A stretch of DNA of 64,000 nt from Lentzea atacamensis. Its GTDB lineage: Bacteria; Actinomycetota; Actinomycetes; Mycobacteriales; Pseudonocardiaceae. The translations under genes were made by a program, and so were the position numbers. Positions 17,847 to 27,863 of the stretch are shown here, piece after piece; positions within the stretch are counted from its first letter, which is position 1, and every line of letters begins with the position of its first letter. The notes below the pieces were generated by a model, which saw only the letters and a program-made list of their open reading frames with translations, made no database searches and was not told the origin of the DNA. Location of the stretch: contig NZ_QLTT01000008.1 of NCBI RefSeq assembly GCF_003269295.1, positions 329,227 to 393,226 on the forward strand, in the 5' to 3' direction.

Positions 17847-17850
<4 letters not shown>
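17068..17850 (-). CDS. Siderophore-interacting flavoprotein (SIP family)
   Basis: A 260-aa NAD(P)H/FAD ferric-siderophore reductase-like protein. The N-terminal FAD barrel has [43 protein letters not shown]; the C-terminal Rossmann part has [19 protein letters not shown] and [17 protein letters not shown], all SIP hallmarks. GTG 17850 overlaps the stop of the UvrA-like gene as GTGA, so translation is coupled. This is an unusual partner: SIPs usually sit with siderophore genes, of which none are here. It may supply electrons for drug or siderophore detoxification; inference only. Confidence 0.9.
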
Positions 17851-20105
<2,255 letters not shown>

Positions 20106-20125
20106 CAGAACTTCCCCCACTGATT

Positions 20126-20140
20126 CTTTATGCCGTAAAG
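20126..20140. promoter_or_regulatory. Palindromic operator 1 (TetR/UvrA-like promoter)
   Basis: CTTTATGCCGTAAAG is an inverted repeat with one mismatched inner pair. It shares CTTTAYGCCGTAARG with the second site 33 bases away; together they lie between the divergent UvrA-like and TetR genes. Confidence 0.65.
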
Positions 20141-20158
20141 TATCGGCCAACGAGGTTA

Positions 20159-20173
20159 CTTTACGCCGTAAGG
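20159..20173. promoter_or_regulatory. Palindromic operator 2 (TetR/UvrA-like promoter)
   Basis: CTTTACGCCGTAAGG contains the perfect palindrome TTACG-C-CGTAA and overlaps the ribosome-binding site AAGGAG (20170-20175) of the TetR gene. Occupancy would block both promoters. Confidence 0.65.
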
Positions 20174-20182
20174 AGTCGCAAG

Positions 20183-20956
20183 GTGGTCGTCTACGCGGGT
20201 CAGGGAGACCCACGCCGTTCCATCGAGCTGCTCTGGCGCGCGGCGGGCGCGGAGAAACGTCCCGGCCCGAAGCCCGGCCTGAGCGTGGACGCGATCGTCG
20301 ACGCGGCCATCGCGGTCGCCGACGAAGAGGGCATCGCCTTTTCGATGCGCGCCGTGGGGGAGCGTCTCGGCCGCACCGCCATGGCGCTCTACACGTACGT
20401 GCCTGGCAAGAACGAGCTGGTCGACCTCATGTACGACCGCGCGATGGCCGAACTGCCGACGTCCTACCCGCTCGACGACGGCTGGCGCCCCGCCGCGACG
20501 CGCTGGGCGCACGACATGTGGGAGTTCTACGGCCGCCACGCGTGGGTGATGCAGGTGTCGCAGGCGCGTCCGGTGCTCGGCCCGCACGAGTTCGCCGTGA
20601 TCGAGGCCCTGGCCACGATCCTGGTCTCCACCGGGCTGCCCGGTCGCGAGCTGCGCGGCATCGTCGGCGCGATCAACTACTTCGTGCGCGGTGCCGCCCA
20701 GACCATCGCCGAGGCCCGCGCCGCGGGTGGCGCGACCGGTGAGGCCGACGAGGAGTGGTGGTACGCGCGGTCCGCCGTGCTCCTGGAGATCGAGCCCGAC
20801 CTGGAGAAGAAGTTCCCGATGCTGCACCTGCTGGAGCAGGATCGGGAACCGATCGATCCCGAGCTGCCCTATCTCGAGAACGACGCCCTCGAGAACTTCC
20901 GCAACGGCCTGCGCGTGCTGCTGGACGGTGTCGAAGGCGCTGTGGCAAAACCGTGA
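20183..20956 (+). CDS. TetR-family repressor
   Basis: A 257-aa TetR-type regulator with GTG start seven bases after AAGGAG. The HTH (about residues 38-80) reads GLSVDAIVDAAIAVADEEGIAFSMRAVGERLGRTAMALYTYVPGKNEL, and the long C-terminal part fits the TetR_C_1 ligand domain. Two matching palindromes separate it from the UvrA-like/SIP operon, so it probably represses that operon and itself until a ligand, perhaps a drug, binds. Its last codons and stop belong to a 25-base sequence repeated 433 bases downstream (20940-20964 and 21373-21397). Confidence 0.92.
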   Translation: MVVYAGQGDPRRSIELLWRAAGAEKRPGPKPGLSVDAIVDAAIAVADEEGIAFSMRAVGERLGRTAMALYTYVPGKNELVDLMYDRAMAELPTSYPLDDGWRPAATRWAHDMWEFYGRHAWVMQVSQARPVLGPHEFAVIEALATILVSTGLPGRELRGIVGAINYFVRGAAQTIAEARAAGGATGEADEEWWYARSAVLLEIEPDLEKKFPMLHLLEQDREPIDPELPYLENDALENFRNGLRVLLDGVEGAVAKP

Positions 20957-20964
20957 CAAAGTCC
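20940..20964 (+). repeat. 25-base direct repeat, copy 1 (end of TetR gene)
   Basis: CTGTGGCA-(A/G)-AACCGTGACA-NN-GTCC, with 22 of 25 bases shared with copy 2. It spans the TetR stop codon and marks the left edge of the hydrolase duplication. Confidence 0.7.
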
Positions 20965-21002
20965 GGACCTTCGGCGCACATGGGCCCGATGAGATCGTGC
21001 TC

Positions 21003-21389
21003 ATGGCAATCGTGCCCAGAGGGATCGGGGCAGTTGTGGCCGCCGTCGCGCTCGCGATGGTGCTGACCGCGCCGAGCACCGCGGCCACCACAGCGGTGCG
21101 GGAGCACCGGCCCGCGGTCATGAAGATGGAGTACACGGTCGGCGACCTGAACGCGGTGGTCCACTCGCCGCGCGCACTCGTCGGGACGTTGCCGCTGGTG
21201 TTCAGCTTCCGCGGCAACGACGACTACGCGCAGTCGTTGGCGCAGCAGGGGTCCGTGGTCGTGCTGGTGAGCGATCGGATCGCGGTGGACCGCCATCGGG
21301 AGCTGTGGCGGCAGCTGAGCGAGGCAGGAGGACCGCTGGTGGAACGGTTCCGCGGGTTCGCCGGCCACTTCTCTGTGGCAGAACCGTGA
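21003..21389 (+). pseudogene. Decayed duplicate of the secreted hydrolase
   Basis: A 128-aa frame that aligns with the N-terminal half of the next gene: MAIVPRGIG..AMVLTAPSTAA (signal peptide), VMKMEYTVGD, LNAVVHSPRALVGTLPLVFSF, LAQQGSVVVLVS and ELWRQLSEAGGPLVERFRGF. Blocks between these are missing in frame, among them the segment corresponding to PGFHVEPGGPVAD and the one around QWVWPCPQGDPF. It stops before the GHSRGG nucleophile, at a stop codon identical in context to that of the TetR gene. It cannot be a working hydrolase, though it could still be made and secreted. Confidence 0.8.
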
Positions 21390-21397
21390 CACGGTCC
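21373..21397 (+). repeat. 25-base direct repeat, copy 2
   Basis: Second copy of the repeat that begins at 20940. It supplies the last codons and stop of the decayed hydrolase copy, so the duplication junction lies here. Confidence 0.7.
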
Positions 21398-21435
21398 TCA
21401 CAAGTCCCCCACATGTGACCGATTTGATCACCGGT

Positions 21436-22488
21436 ATGGCAATCGCGCCCAAGAAGATCGGCACGGCCGCGGCCGTCGTCGCGTTCGCGATGGTGCTGAC
21501 CGCGCCGTACACCTCTGCTTCCCCGGAACACCGCAACGACGTCAGAAAGGTCGAGTACTCGCTCGGTGATCGGGCCTTCCAGGTGCCCGGCTTTCACGTC
21601 GAGCCGGGTGGTCCCGTCGCGGACCTCGAGCTCACCGCCGTCGTGCACGCGCCACGCACGCTCGTCGGCAAAAGGCCGCTGGTGCTGCTCGCGCACGGCT
21701 TCTGGAAGCCGTGCCAGAACGAACAATGGGTCTGGCCGTGCCCTCAAGGTGACCCGTTCCCGAGCTACCGCGGGTACGACTACCTGGGGGAGGAGCTGGC
21801 GCGGCAGGGTTTTGTGGTCGTGTCGGTGAGCGTGAACGGCGTCAACGCCGGTGAGATGGGCCAACCCGCGGACGTGGCGCGGGCCGCGCTCATGAGCAAG
21901 CACCTCGAAATGTGGCGCGACCTGAACGACGGCAAGGGTCCGCTCGCCGGAAGGCTCAAGGGGTTCAAGAACCACGTCGACCTGACCAGCGTCGGCACCC
22001 TCGGCCACTCGCGAGGTGGCCGCGGCGCTGTCTACCAGGCGTCGGACAAGCACGTCACCGAGCTCCCGGCCGGTGTGCGGATCAAGGCCGTGCTGCCGCT
22101 CGCGCCCGCCGACTACTACGCGCCGGACCCGGAAGCTCCGCAGAACCTCGACTACCGGATCACGAAGATCCCGTTCGCGGTCATGACAGGCAGTTGCGAC
22201 GGCGCGGTGAACGGCGGCACGTTCGTCGACAACGCCAAGGGCCGCAACCTCGTGCCGATCCACGCGGTCACACCGAAGTACGCCAACCACAACTACTTCA
22301 ACACCGAGTGGTCCTACGACAACGACAGCCGCTGCCCGGACACCGGCCTGAGCCCTGAGCAGCAACGGAAGGTCGCCACCACCTACATCCCGGCGTTCTT
22401 CCGCCAGTACCTGCACGGCCGGCCGAACCCGATCGTCAGCCGGGGCTTTCCGGGTGTCGACGTCGTGACGCATCAACCGATCGGCTAA
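21436..22488 (+). CDS. Secreted alpha/beta hydrolase
   Basis: A 350-aa secreted alpha/beta hydrolase. The signal peptide ends around YTSASPE. Core features: LVGKRPLVLLAHGFWKPC (oxyanion strand), GTLGHSRGGRGA with the nucleophile Ser, MTGSCDGAVNGG with the likely acid Asp, and KYANHNYFN with the likely His. The layout resembles bacterial chlorophyllase/cutinase-like and PET-hydrolase-related lipases, but the substrate is open. I chose ATG 21436 rather than GTG 21415 because the decayed copy has ATG at the matching place (MAIxP). Confidence 0.88.
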   Translation: MAIAPKKIGTAAAVVAFAMVLTAPYTSASPEHRNDVRKVEYSLGDRAFQVPGFHVEPGGPVADLELTAVVHAPRTLVGKRPLVLLAHGFWKPCQNEQWVWPCPQGDPFPSYRGYDYLGEELARQGFVVVSVSVNGVNAGEMGQPADVARAALMSKHLEMWRDLNDGKGPLAGRLKGFKNHVDLTSVGTLGHSRGGRGAVYQASDKHVTELPAGVRIKAVLPLAPADYYAPDPEAPQNLDYRITKIPFAVMTGSCDGAVNGGTFVDNAKGRNLVPIHAVTPKYANHNYFNTEWSYDNDSRCPDTGLSPEQQRKVATTYIPAFFRQYLHGRPNPIVSRGFPGVDVVTHQPIG

Positions 22489-22515
22489 GCCTCAACACGA
22501 CTTTGGGCGGTCGCG

Positions 22516-22556
22516 TCCCCCTTCCGCCACTGCCAGGCTGGAAGGCGGAAGGGGGA
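22516..22556. promoter_or_regulatory. 13-bp hairpin overlapping the RBS of the propeller gene
   Basis: Perfect arms TCCCCCTTCCGCC and GGCGGAAGGGGGA enclose a 15-base loop. The right arm contains the purine-rich RBS of the ATG at 22563. It could end transcription from the hydrolase or hide the RBS. Confidence 0.6.
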
Positions 22557-22562
22557 AATTCC

Positions 22563-24110
22563 ATGCTCAAGACCACAGCGCTGCTCACCGCGGCGCTAGC
22601 AGTCCTGACCGCCGCACCCGCTACGGCGCACGCCAACGGCGACTGGGCCGGGTGGCAGAAGGACCTCAGGGGCTCCCGGCACAACGCCGCGGAGTGGCGC
22701 ATCAACCAGCACAACGTGGGCAAGCTCAAGCTCAAGTGGGCCATGGCCTACGAGAGGGGCGGGGCCTACATCGTCCGCAGTCAGCCGGCCGTCGTCGGCG
22801 ACACCATCTACTTCGGCGCCCCGGACGGCAAGTTCTACGCCCGCAACGCGCGCACCGGCAAAGCCAAGTGGGAGTTCACACTCCCACCGGCCAGCCGGTT
22901 CGCGTACAACTCCGACGGCCCGACGGTGGCCAACGGCAAGGTGTTCTTCGGCGACAGCAACGGACGGCTCTTCGCGCTCGACCAGCGGACCGGCCGACAG
23001 CGTTGGCAGACCCAGATGGACAACACCGTCGCCGCGCAGACGACCAGCTCGCCGATCGTCCACAACGGACTTGTGTACGTGGGCACGTCGAGCAGTGAGA
23101 ACGTGCTGCCGCGTGACTACGCGTGCTGCACGTTCCGCGGTCACATCGACGCCTACGACATCGACACCGGCGCGCTGGTCTGGCGCCACTACACGGTGCC
23201 GGAACCGGTCGAGGTCGGGACGTGGCCCAACGGCGCCAAGCGGTTCGAGCCGTCCGGCGTCGGCGTGTGGAGCTCTCCGGTGATCGACCGCAAGACCGGC
23301 ACGCTCTACGTCGGCACCGGCCAGAACTACACCGGCAAGGGCGGCGAGTTCGACTCGCTGCTCGCGCTCAACGCCCGCACCGGCGCCGTCAAGTGGACCA
23401 ACCAGGTCACCGACGCCGACACGTGGCGGTGGGCCTGCAACGAACCGGATCCCGAGGGCTACTGCCCAGGGCTGAAGGACAACACCAACCTCGACTACGA
23501 CATCGGCGCGACACCGAACCTGTTCGAGGTCAACGGGCGTCAGCTCGTCGGCGTCGGCCAGAAGTCGGGCGTGTACCACGTGTTCGACGCGAGGACGGGG
23601 CAGGTCGTGTGGCGCCGGCAGCTGGGTGTGCCGTGGCCCAGCGGTGGCATCGGCGGCATCCAGTGGGGATCGAGCTACGACGGCGAGCGGCTCTACATCG
23701 CGACCTACGCCGCCGATCCCGGCAAGCTGTTCGCCGTGGACCCGGCGACGGGCGGCGTGCTGTGGGAGACCCCGGCGCCCGCAGACGGGTGCTCCACGGG
23801 CGGTGCGGCCGGTCAGCCCGGCTGCGCTCCGGCGCACGGTGTCCCGGTGTCGAGCACACCCGGCGTGGTGTGGCTGGGCGCGCAGGACGGCAAGTTCCGC
23901 GCGTACGACTCGAAGACCGGCAGGATCCTGTGGACCCACGACACGATCCAGGACGTCCGCGGTGTCAACGGCCTGACCGGGCGCGGCGGTGCCATGGCGG
24001 GGCCGGGCACGGGCGCGGTGGTGTCGAACGGCATGGTCTACGTGCAGTCGGGCTACGTGTCGGACTACGTGAACCCGCACGGGCACGTGCTACTGGCGTT
24101 CGGCTTGTAG
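22563..24110 (+). CDS. Secreted PQQ-type beta-propeller protein
   Basis: A 515-aa secreted protein with signal peptide (ending ATAHA) and WD-like PQQ repeats: GDTIYFGAPDGKFYARNARTGKAKW, GRLFALDQRTGRQRW, HIDAYDIDTGALVWR, VYHVFDARTGQVVWR. Adjacent Cys188-Cys189 (DYACCTFRG) match the vicinal disulfide of quinoprotein dehydrogenases. No CxxCH haem motif is present, so electrons would need another carrier. The nearest named relatives are polyvinyl-alcohol dehydrogenase-like proteins; sugar or alcohol oxidation is possible. Its RBS lies in a strong hairpin. Its end overlaps the AfsR-type gene by 21 bases. Confidence 0.88.
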   Translation: MLKTTALLTAALAVLTAAPATAHANGDWAGWQKDLRGSRHNAAEWRINQHNVGKLKLKWAMAYERGGAYIVRSQPAVVGDTIYFGAPDGKFYARNARTGKAKWEFTLPPASRFAYNSDGPTVANGKVFFGDSNGRLFALDQRTGRQRWQTQMDNTVAAQTTSSPIVHNGLVYVGTSSSENVLPRDYACCTFRGHIDAYDIDTGALVWRHYTVPEPVEVGTWPNGAKRFEPSGVGVWSSPVIDRKTGTLYVGTGQNYTGKGGEFDSLLALNARTGAVKWTNQVTDADTWRWACNEPDPEGYCPGLKDNTNLDYDIGATPNLFEVNGRQLVGVGQKSGVYHVFDARTGQVVWRRQLGVPWPSGGIGGIQWGSSYDGERLYIATYAADPGKLFAVDPATGGVLWETPAPADGCSTGGAAGQPGCAPAHGVPVSSTPGVVWLGAQDGKFRAYDSKTGRILWTHDTIQDVRGVNGLTGRGGAMAGPGTGAVVSNGMVYVQSGYVSDYVNPHGHVLLAFGL

Positions 24111-26708
24111 CTTCGCAAGCACGGACCCGGCCGGCAGACCGGCTCCGGTGCGCAGGTCGAGAGATCGTTGCCAGGCACGGCGAGCCTGCTCGGCGTCACC
24201 CGCAGCCAGATGGGTGTCGCCGAGCTGTTCGTGGGCTTCGGCCTCCAGCCGGAGGTCGCCGCCCAGCCGAAAGTACCTGGAGGACTGGGTGAACGCGTGC
24301 GCCGCGCGTTCGTGGTCGCCGAGGCCCTGGTAGCCGGTGCCGAGGTTGTCCCACGTCTCCGCCATGCCGATGACGTGGTCCATCGCCTGCCACATCTTCA
24401 TGGCGCGCTCGGCGTACTCGACGGCCAGGGCGTACCCACCGATCTTGCCGTAGCCCCATGCGAGTCCGGTCAACGCGTTGGCCTGGCCGTACTCGTCGCC
24501 GCACTCCTCGAACAACGCGAGACCGCGCCGCGTGTGCTCGAGCGCCTCGGGGATCCGGTCGTCCGGGCACAGCATCGCGATGTTCAGCAGCACTCCCGCC
24601 TGGCCTGCCGGGTTGCCCTCGTACACCTCGAACGCCCGCTCGAGCGCGGCCGTCGACTCGTCGAGCCTGCCCACCCTGGCGAGCCCGCGGCCGAGGTTGA
24701 TCAGCGTGCGGCCCAGGCCGTCGGTGTCGTCGAGCTGTTCCAGCGCGGCGACGGCGAGTTGTTGTGACGCCAGCAGATCGCGGTAGTGCGCCTGGCGGTC
24801 GAGGACGTCCGCGAGCGACCAGCCCATCAGCCACGTCTGCGCCGGGGTGCCGTGCGGCATCGCCGACATCAGCGTCGGGTGCTCGGCCATCAGCCACGCG
24901 AACGCATCCTCGTGCGTGCCGAACCGCGTGACCACCACGCCCGGTGCCGGCTGCGGGGTGGCCGGGCGGTGGCGGCTGGGGGTGAACACGACGCCCGCCT
25001 CGACCCCCGTCAGCGCGAGGTGGTCGAGCAACCGGTGCAGCGCCTCGTCGCGTTCCCCGGCGTGCGCCAGCTCCGCCGCGTAGTCGCGCAGCAGGTCGTG
25101 GCACGTGAACCGGCCCGGTTCGGACTCGTCGAGCAGGTTCGCCCTGGCCAGTTCCGCGAGCAGCGCCTCCGTCTTCGGCAGTCCCAGCCCAGCCAGGGAA
25201 GCGGCGCCCGCGAGGCTGATGTCGGAACCCGGCATCAGGCCGAGCAACCCGAACAGGCGCAGTGCGGGAGGGCTGAGCGCCCTGCAGGAGTGGGAGAACA
25301 CCGAGCGCAGGTCCGCCGTGACGTCATCGTCGTCGGCGAACGCGTCGAGGTCTGCCAGCTCGTCCGCCAGCGCCGCCAGCGGGAACTCGGGCTGCGTCGC
25401 CGCCCGTGCTCCGGCGAGCGCGAGCGCCAGCGGCAGACGGGCGCAGCGGCGGACCACGGTGTCGACGGCCTCCGGTTCGGCCTGGGCGCGGTCGTGGCCG
25501 ATCCGGGCGGTCAGCAGCTCGCGGGCGTCGTCGGGCGGCAGCAGGCCCAGCGGCAGCGAACGTGCCTTGTGCGTCGGCTTGAGGGCGGTCCGGCTGGTGA
25601 CCACCACGTGCGTGTTCGGGGTGCGCGGCAGCAACGGCTCGATCTGGTCGGCGTCGGTCGCGTTGTCCAGCAGCATCAGCACCCGCTTGTCCGCGAGCGT
25701 GTCCCGCAGCAACGCCGCCTGCCCGGCCAGGTCGTGCGGCACCTTCGCGCGCGGCACGTCGAGCGCGGACAGGAACCGCAGCAGCGCGTCACCGGGACTC
25801 AGCGCCGCGCCGGACGGCCCGAAGCCGTGCAGGTTCACGTAGAGCTGACCGTCGGGGAACCGTGCCGCGGCCCGGTGTGCCCAGTGCACGGCGAGCGAGG
25901 TCTTGCCGACCCCGCCGGTGCCGGTGATCACCACGACGCCGTTCGGTGCCTGGTCCAGCTCCGCGAGCTCCAGCGCCCTGCCGGTGAACGGCTTGGGCGG
26001 CGCGGGCAGCTGCCGCGGCGCCGACGCCGCCTGCAGCCGCCGGTGCAGGGTGGTGAGCTGCCGGGACGGTTCGGCGCCCAGCTCGGTCGCGAGGCGCGCC
26101 TTGAGCAGCTCGAAGTGCCTGATCGCGTCGGCGGTGCGGCCGCTGCCGTGCAACGCCTCGATCAGCTGGGCGGCGATCCGTTCGTCCAACGGGCGTTCGG
26201 CGACGAGCACCTGCAGCTCCGGCACCAGCTTCGCGTGCTCGCCGGAGCTCAGCCGCGCGTCGACGTGGTCGAGCTGTGCGGCCAGCAGCTCTGCGGCGAA
26301 GTCCCGCCGCCTCTGCCGCGCCCACGGAGTGTCCAGTGTGGACAGCAGCTCCGCGTCCGCGAGTGCGATCGCCTCCGCGGTCCTGCCGGTGCGCACGAGG
26401 TGGCGGAACAGGTGCAGGTCGATCTCCAGCGGATCGACCCGCACCACGTACCCGCCGGCCTCGCGCTCGATCAGGCCGGGCAACGTCTGCCGCAACCTGG
26501 TCAGCCACGTCTGCATCATCGCGCGGGCACGGGGCGGTGGCGTGTCACCCAGGACGCGCTCGACCAGTTCGTCGGGCCCGACCACCCTGCCGGCGTCGAC
26601 GAGCAGCACACCGAGCAGAGCGCCCAGCCGCGTCGGACCGAACTCGGTCGCGCGGCCGTCCACCCACGCCGAGACCCCGCCGAAGACCGTGAACCGCACG
26701 TTGATCAC
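24090..26708 (-). CDS. AfsR/SARP-family regulator (BTAD, NB-ARC, TPR)
   Basis: An 872-aa regulator. The order is a winged helix (1-95, VRFTVFGGVSAW...MMQTWLTRLRQTLPG), a BTAD domain (about 95-240), an NB-ARC ATPase (Walker A ITGTGGVGKTS, RVLMLLDNATDADQ, CARLPLALALAGARA), and TPRs (GWSLADVLDRQAHYRDLL onward). Proteins of this type activate secondary-metabolite or morphological genes by binding heptameric direct repeats. GTG 26708 and the GTG three codons on are both possible starts. No biosynthetic cluster is adjacent, so the target is elsewhere or nearby genes. Confidence 0.95.
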   Translation of the reverse strand: MINVRFTVFGGVSAWVDGRATEFGPTRLGALLGVLLVDAGRVVGPDELVERVLGDTPPPRARAMMQTWLTRLRQTLPGLIEREAGGYVVRVDPLEIDLHLFRHLVRTGRTAEAIALADAELLSTLDTPWARQRRRDFAAELLAAQLDHVDARLSSGEHAKLVPELQVLVAERPLDERIAAQLIEALHGSGRTADAIRHFELLKARLATELGAEPSRQLTTLHRRLQAASAPRQLPAPPKPFTGRALELAELDQAPNGVVVITGTGGVGKTSLAVHWAHRAAARFPDGQLYVNLHGFGPSGAALSPGDALLRFLSALDVPRAKVPHDLAGQAALLRDTLADKRVLMLLDNATDADQIEPLLPRTPNTHVVVTSRTALKPTHKARSLPLGLLPPDDARELLTARIGHDRAQAEPEAVDTVVRRCARLPLALALAGARAATQPEFPLAALADELADLDAFADDDDVTADLRSVFSHSCRALSPPALRLFGLLGLMPGSDISLAGAASLAGLGLPKTEALLAELARANLLDESEPGRFTCHDLLRDYAAELAHAGERDEALHRLLDHLALTGVEAGVVFTPSRHRPATPQPAPGVVVTRFGTHEDAFAWLMAEHPTLMSAMPHGTPAQTWLMGWSLADVLDRQAHYRDLLASQQLAVAALEQLDDTDGLGRTLINLGRGLARVGRLDESTAALERAFEVYEGNPAGQAGVLLNIAMLCPDDRIPEALEHTRRGLALFEECGDEYGQANALTGLAWGYGKIGGYALAVEYAERAMKMWQAMDHVIGMAETWDNLGTGYQGLGDHERAAHAFTQSSRYFRLGGDLRLEAEAHEQLGDTHLAAGDAEQARRAWQRSLDLRTGAGLPAGSVLAKLQAERQ

Positions 26709-26741
26709 CGTAGTCGGGCGTGTTCGGTCCTCGCGAGACCG

Positions 26742-27818
26742 TCACAAAAGAAAAGCCTCTCGCAGTTCGCGCACCATCAGCTCGGGCACCTCCATCGCGG
26801 CGAAGTGACCCCCGCGCTCCATCTCGGTCCACCGCACGATGTTGTGGTTGCGTTCGGCCATTCGCCGGATCGGCACACCCACGTCGTGCGGGAACACCGA
26901 CACCGAGGTCGGCGTCGGCGACTCCGGCTCCAACTCGCCCCAGGTGTCGTCGCCCTCCTGGTAGTAGCGCGCCGACGAGCCCGCGGTCCGGGTGAACCAG
27001 AAGATCGACACGTCGGTCAGCAGCGCGTCCACCGGCACGCCGATCTCCGGATCGCTCCACGTGTGGAAAGCCCACTCGATCCACTCCAGCTGCGCGACCG
27101 GGGAGTCGGTCAGCCCGTAGGCGATCGACTGCGGCCGGGTGCACTGCACCGCCACGTACCCGGACTGCTTGAACTCGTACTTGAACGCCTTCTCCACGGA
27201 CCTGCGCTCGGCCTCCACCTCCATGTCGGCGGTCTCGGCCGTCACTCCCGCGGAGAAGATCTGGTTGACGTGGATCGCGCGCACCTCGTCCCGCATCCCG
27301 AGGTAGCGGGTGAGCATGGCGCCGAAGTCGTAGCCGTGCGCGACGTAGCGGTCATATCCCAGGCGCTTCATCAGCTCGGAGAACACGTCGGCGACGCGCG
27401 GGATGGTCCAGCCGAGCTCGCGCGTCGGGCCGGAGAACCCGAAGCCGGGCACGGACGGGATCACCAGGTGGAAGTCGCGGCTCAGCGGCTCGATCATCTC
27501 CTCGAACGCGAAGCACGTCGACGGCCAGCCGTGCGTGAGCAGCAGCGGTTCGGCGTCCGGGTTCGGGCTCTTCACGTGGACGAAGTGCAGCTGGGCGCCG
27601 TCGATCTCGGTGAGGAACTGCGGGATCTTGTTGAGCCGCCGCTCCTGCTCCCGCCAGTCGAAGTCCCGCCAGCGCCGCACCAGCTCCTGCAGGTGGTCCT
27701 TCGGGGTGCCCTGGGCCCAGCTCGCGCCCGGTGGCGAGTCCGGCCAGCGGGTCTGGTCGAGGCGGCGGTGCAGGTCATCGATGTCGGACTGCGGGACGTT
27801 GATCTCGAACGGTTTCAT
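26742..27818 (-). CDS. Epoxide hydrolase (EHN-domain, alpha/beta)
   Basis: A 358-aa epoxide hydrolase that adds water to an epoxide. Residues 1-105 are the EHN domain (MKPFEINVPQSDIDDLHRRLDQTRWPD), followed by LLLTHGWPST (oxyanion HGWP), nucleophile Asp164 in AHGYDFGAM, and the His of ERGGHFAAME. I chose ATG 27818, because EHN domains start with this sequence. It diverges from the WYL regulator gene with 43 bases between, holding a palindrome, so that regulator probably controls it. Substrate unknown. Confidence 0.94.
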   Translation of the reverse strand: MKPFEINVPQSDIDDLHRRLDQTRWPDSPPGASWAQGTPKDHLQELVRRWRDFDWREQERRLNKIPQFLTEIDGAQLHFVHVKSPNPDAEPLLLTHGWPSTCFAFEEMIEPLSRDFHLVIPSVPGFGFSGPTRELGWTIPRVADVFSELMKRLGYDRYVAHGYDFGAMLTRYLGMRDEVRAIHVNQIFSAGVTAETADMEVEAERRSVEKAFKYEFKQSGYVAVQCTRPQSIAYGLTDSPVAQLEWIEWAFHTWSDPEIGVPVDALLTDVSIFWFTRTAGSSARYYQEGDDTWGELEPESPTPTSVSVFPHDVGVPIRRMAERNHNIVRWTEMERGGHFAAMEVPELMVRELREAFLL

Positions 27819-27836
27819 GCTGACGACGCTATGAGC

Positions 27837-27863
27837 ACTGTAGGACAGATATGGTCCTATAGT
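27837..27863. promoter_or_regulatory. Inverted repeat between epoxide hydrolase and WYL regulator
   Basis: Arms ACTGTAGGAC and GTCCTATAGT (one mismatch) flank AGATATG and reach into the GTG start at 27862. TATGGT (27850-27855) could be a -10 box for a leaderless message. Probably the operator for the WYL regulator. Confidence 0.55.

Noticed and set aside
21003-21389. Independent small secreted protein
   Set aside because: Its blocks align in order with the intact hydrolase downstream and its stop lies in a duplicated repeat, so it is treated as a decayed copy, although it may still be expressed.
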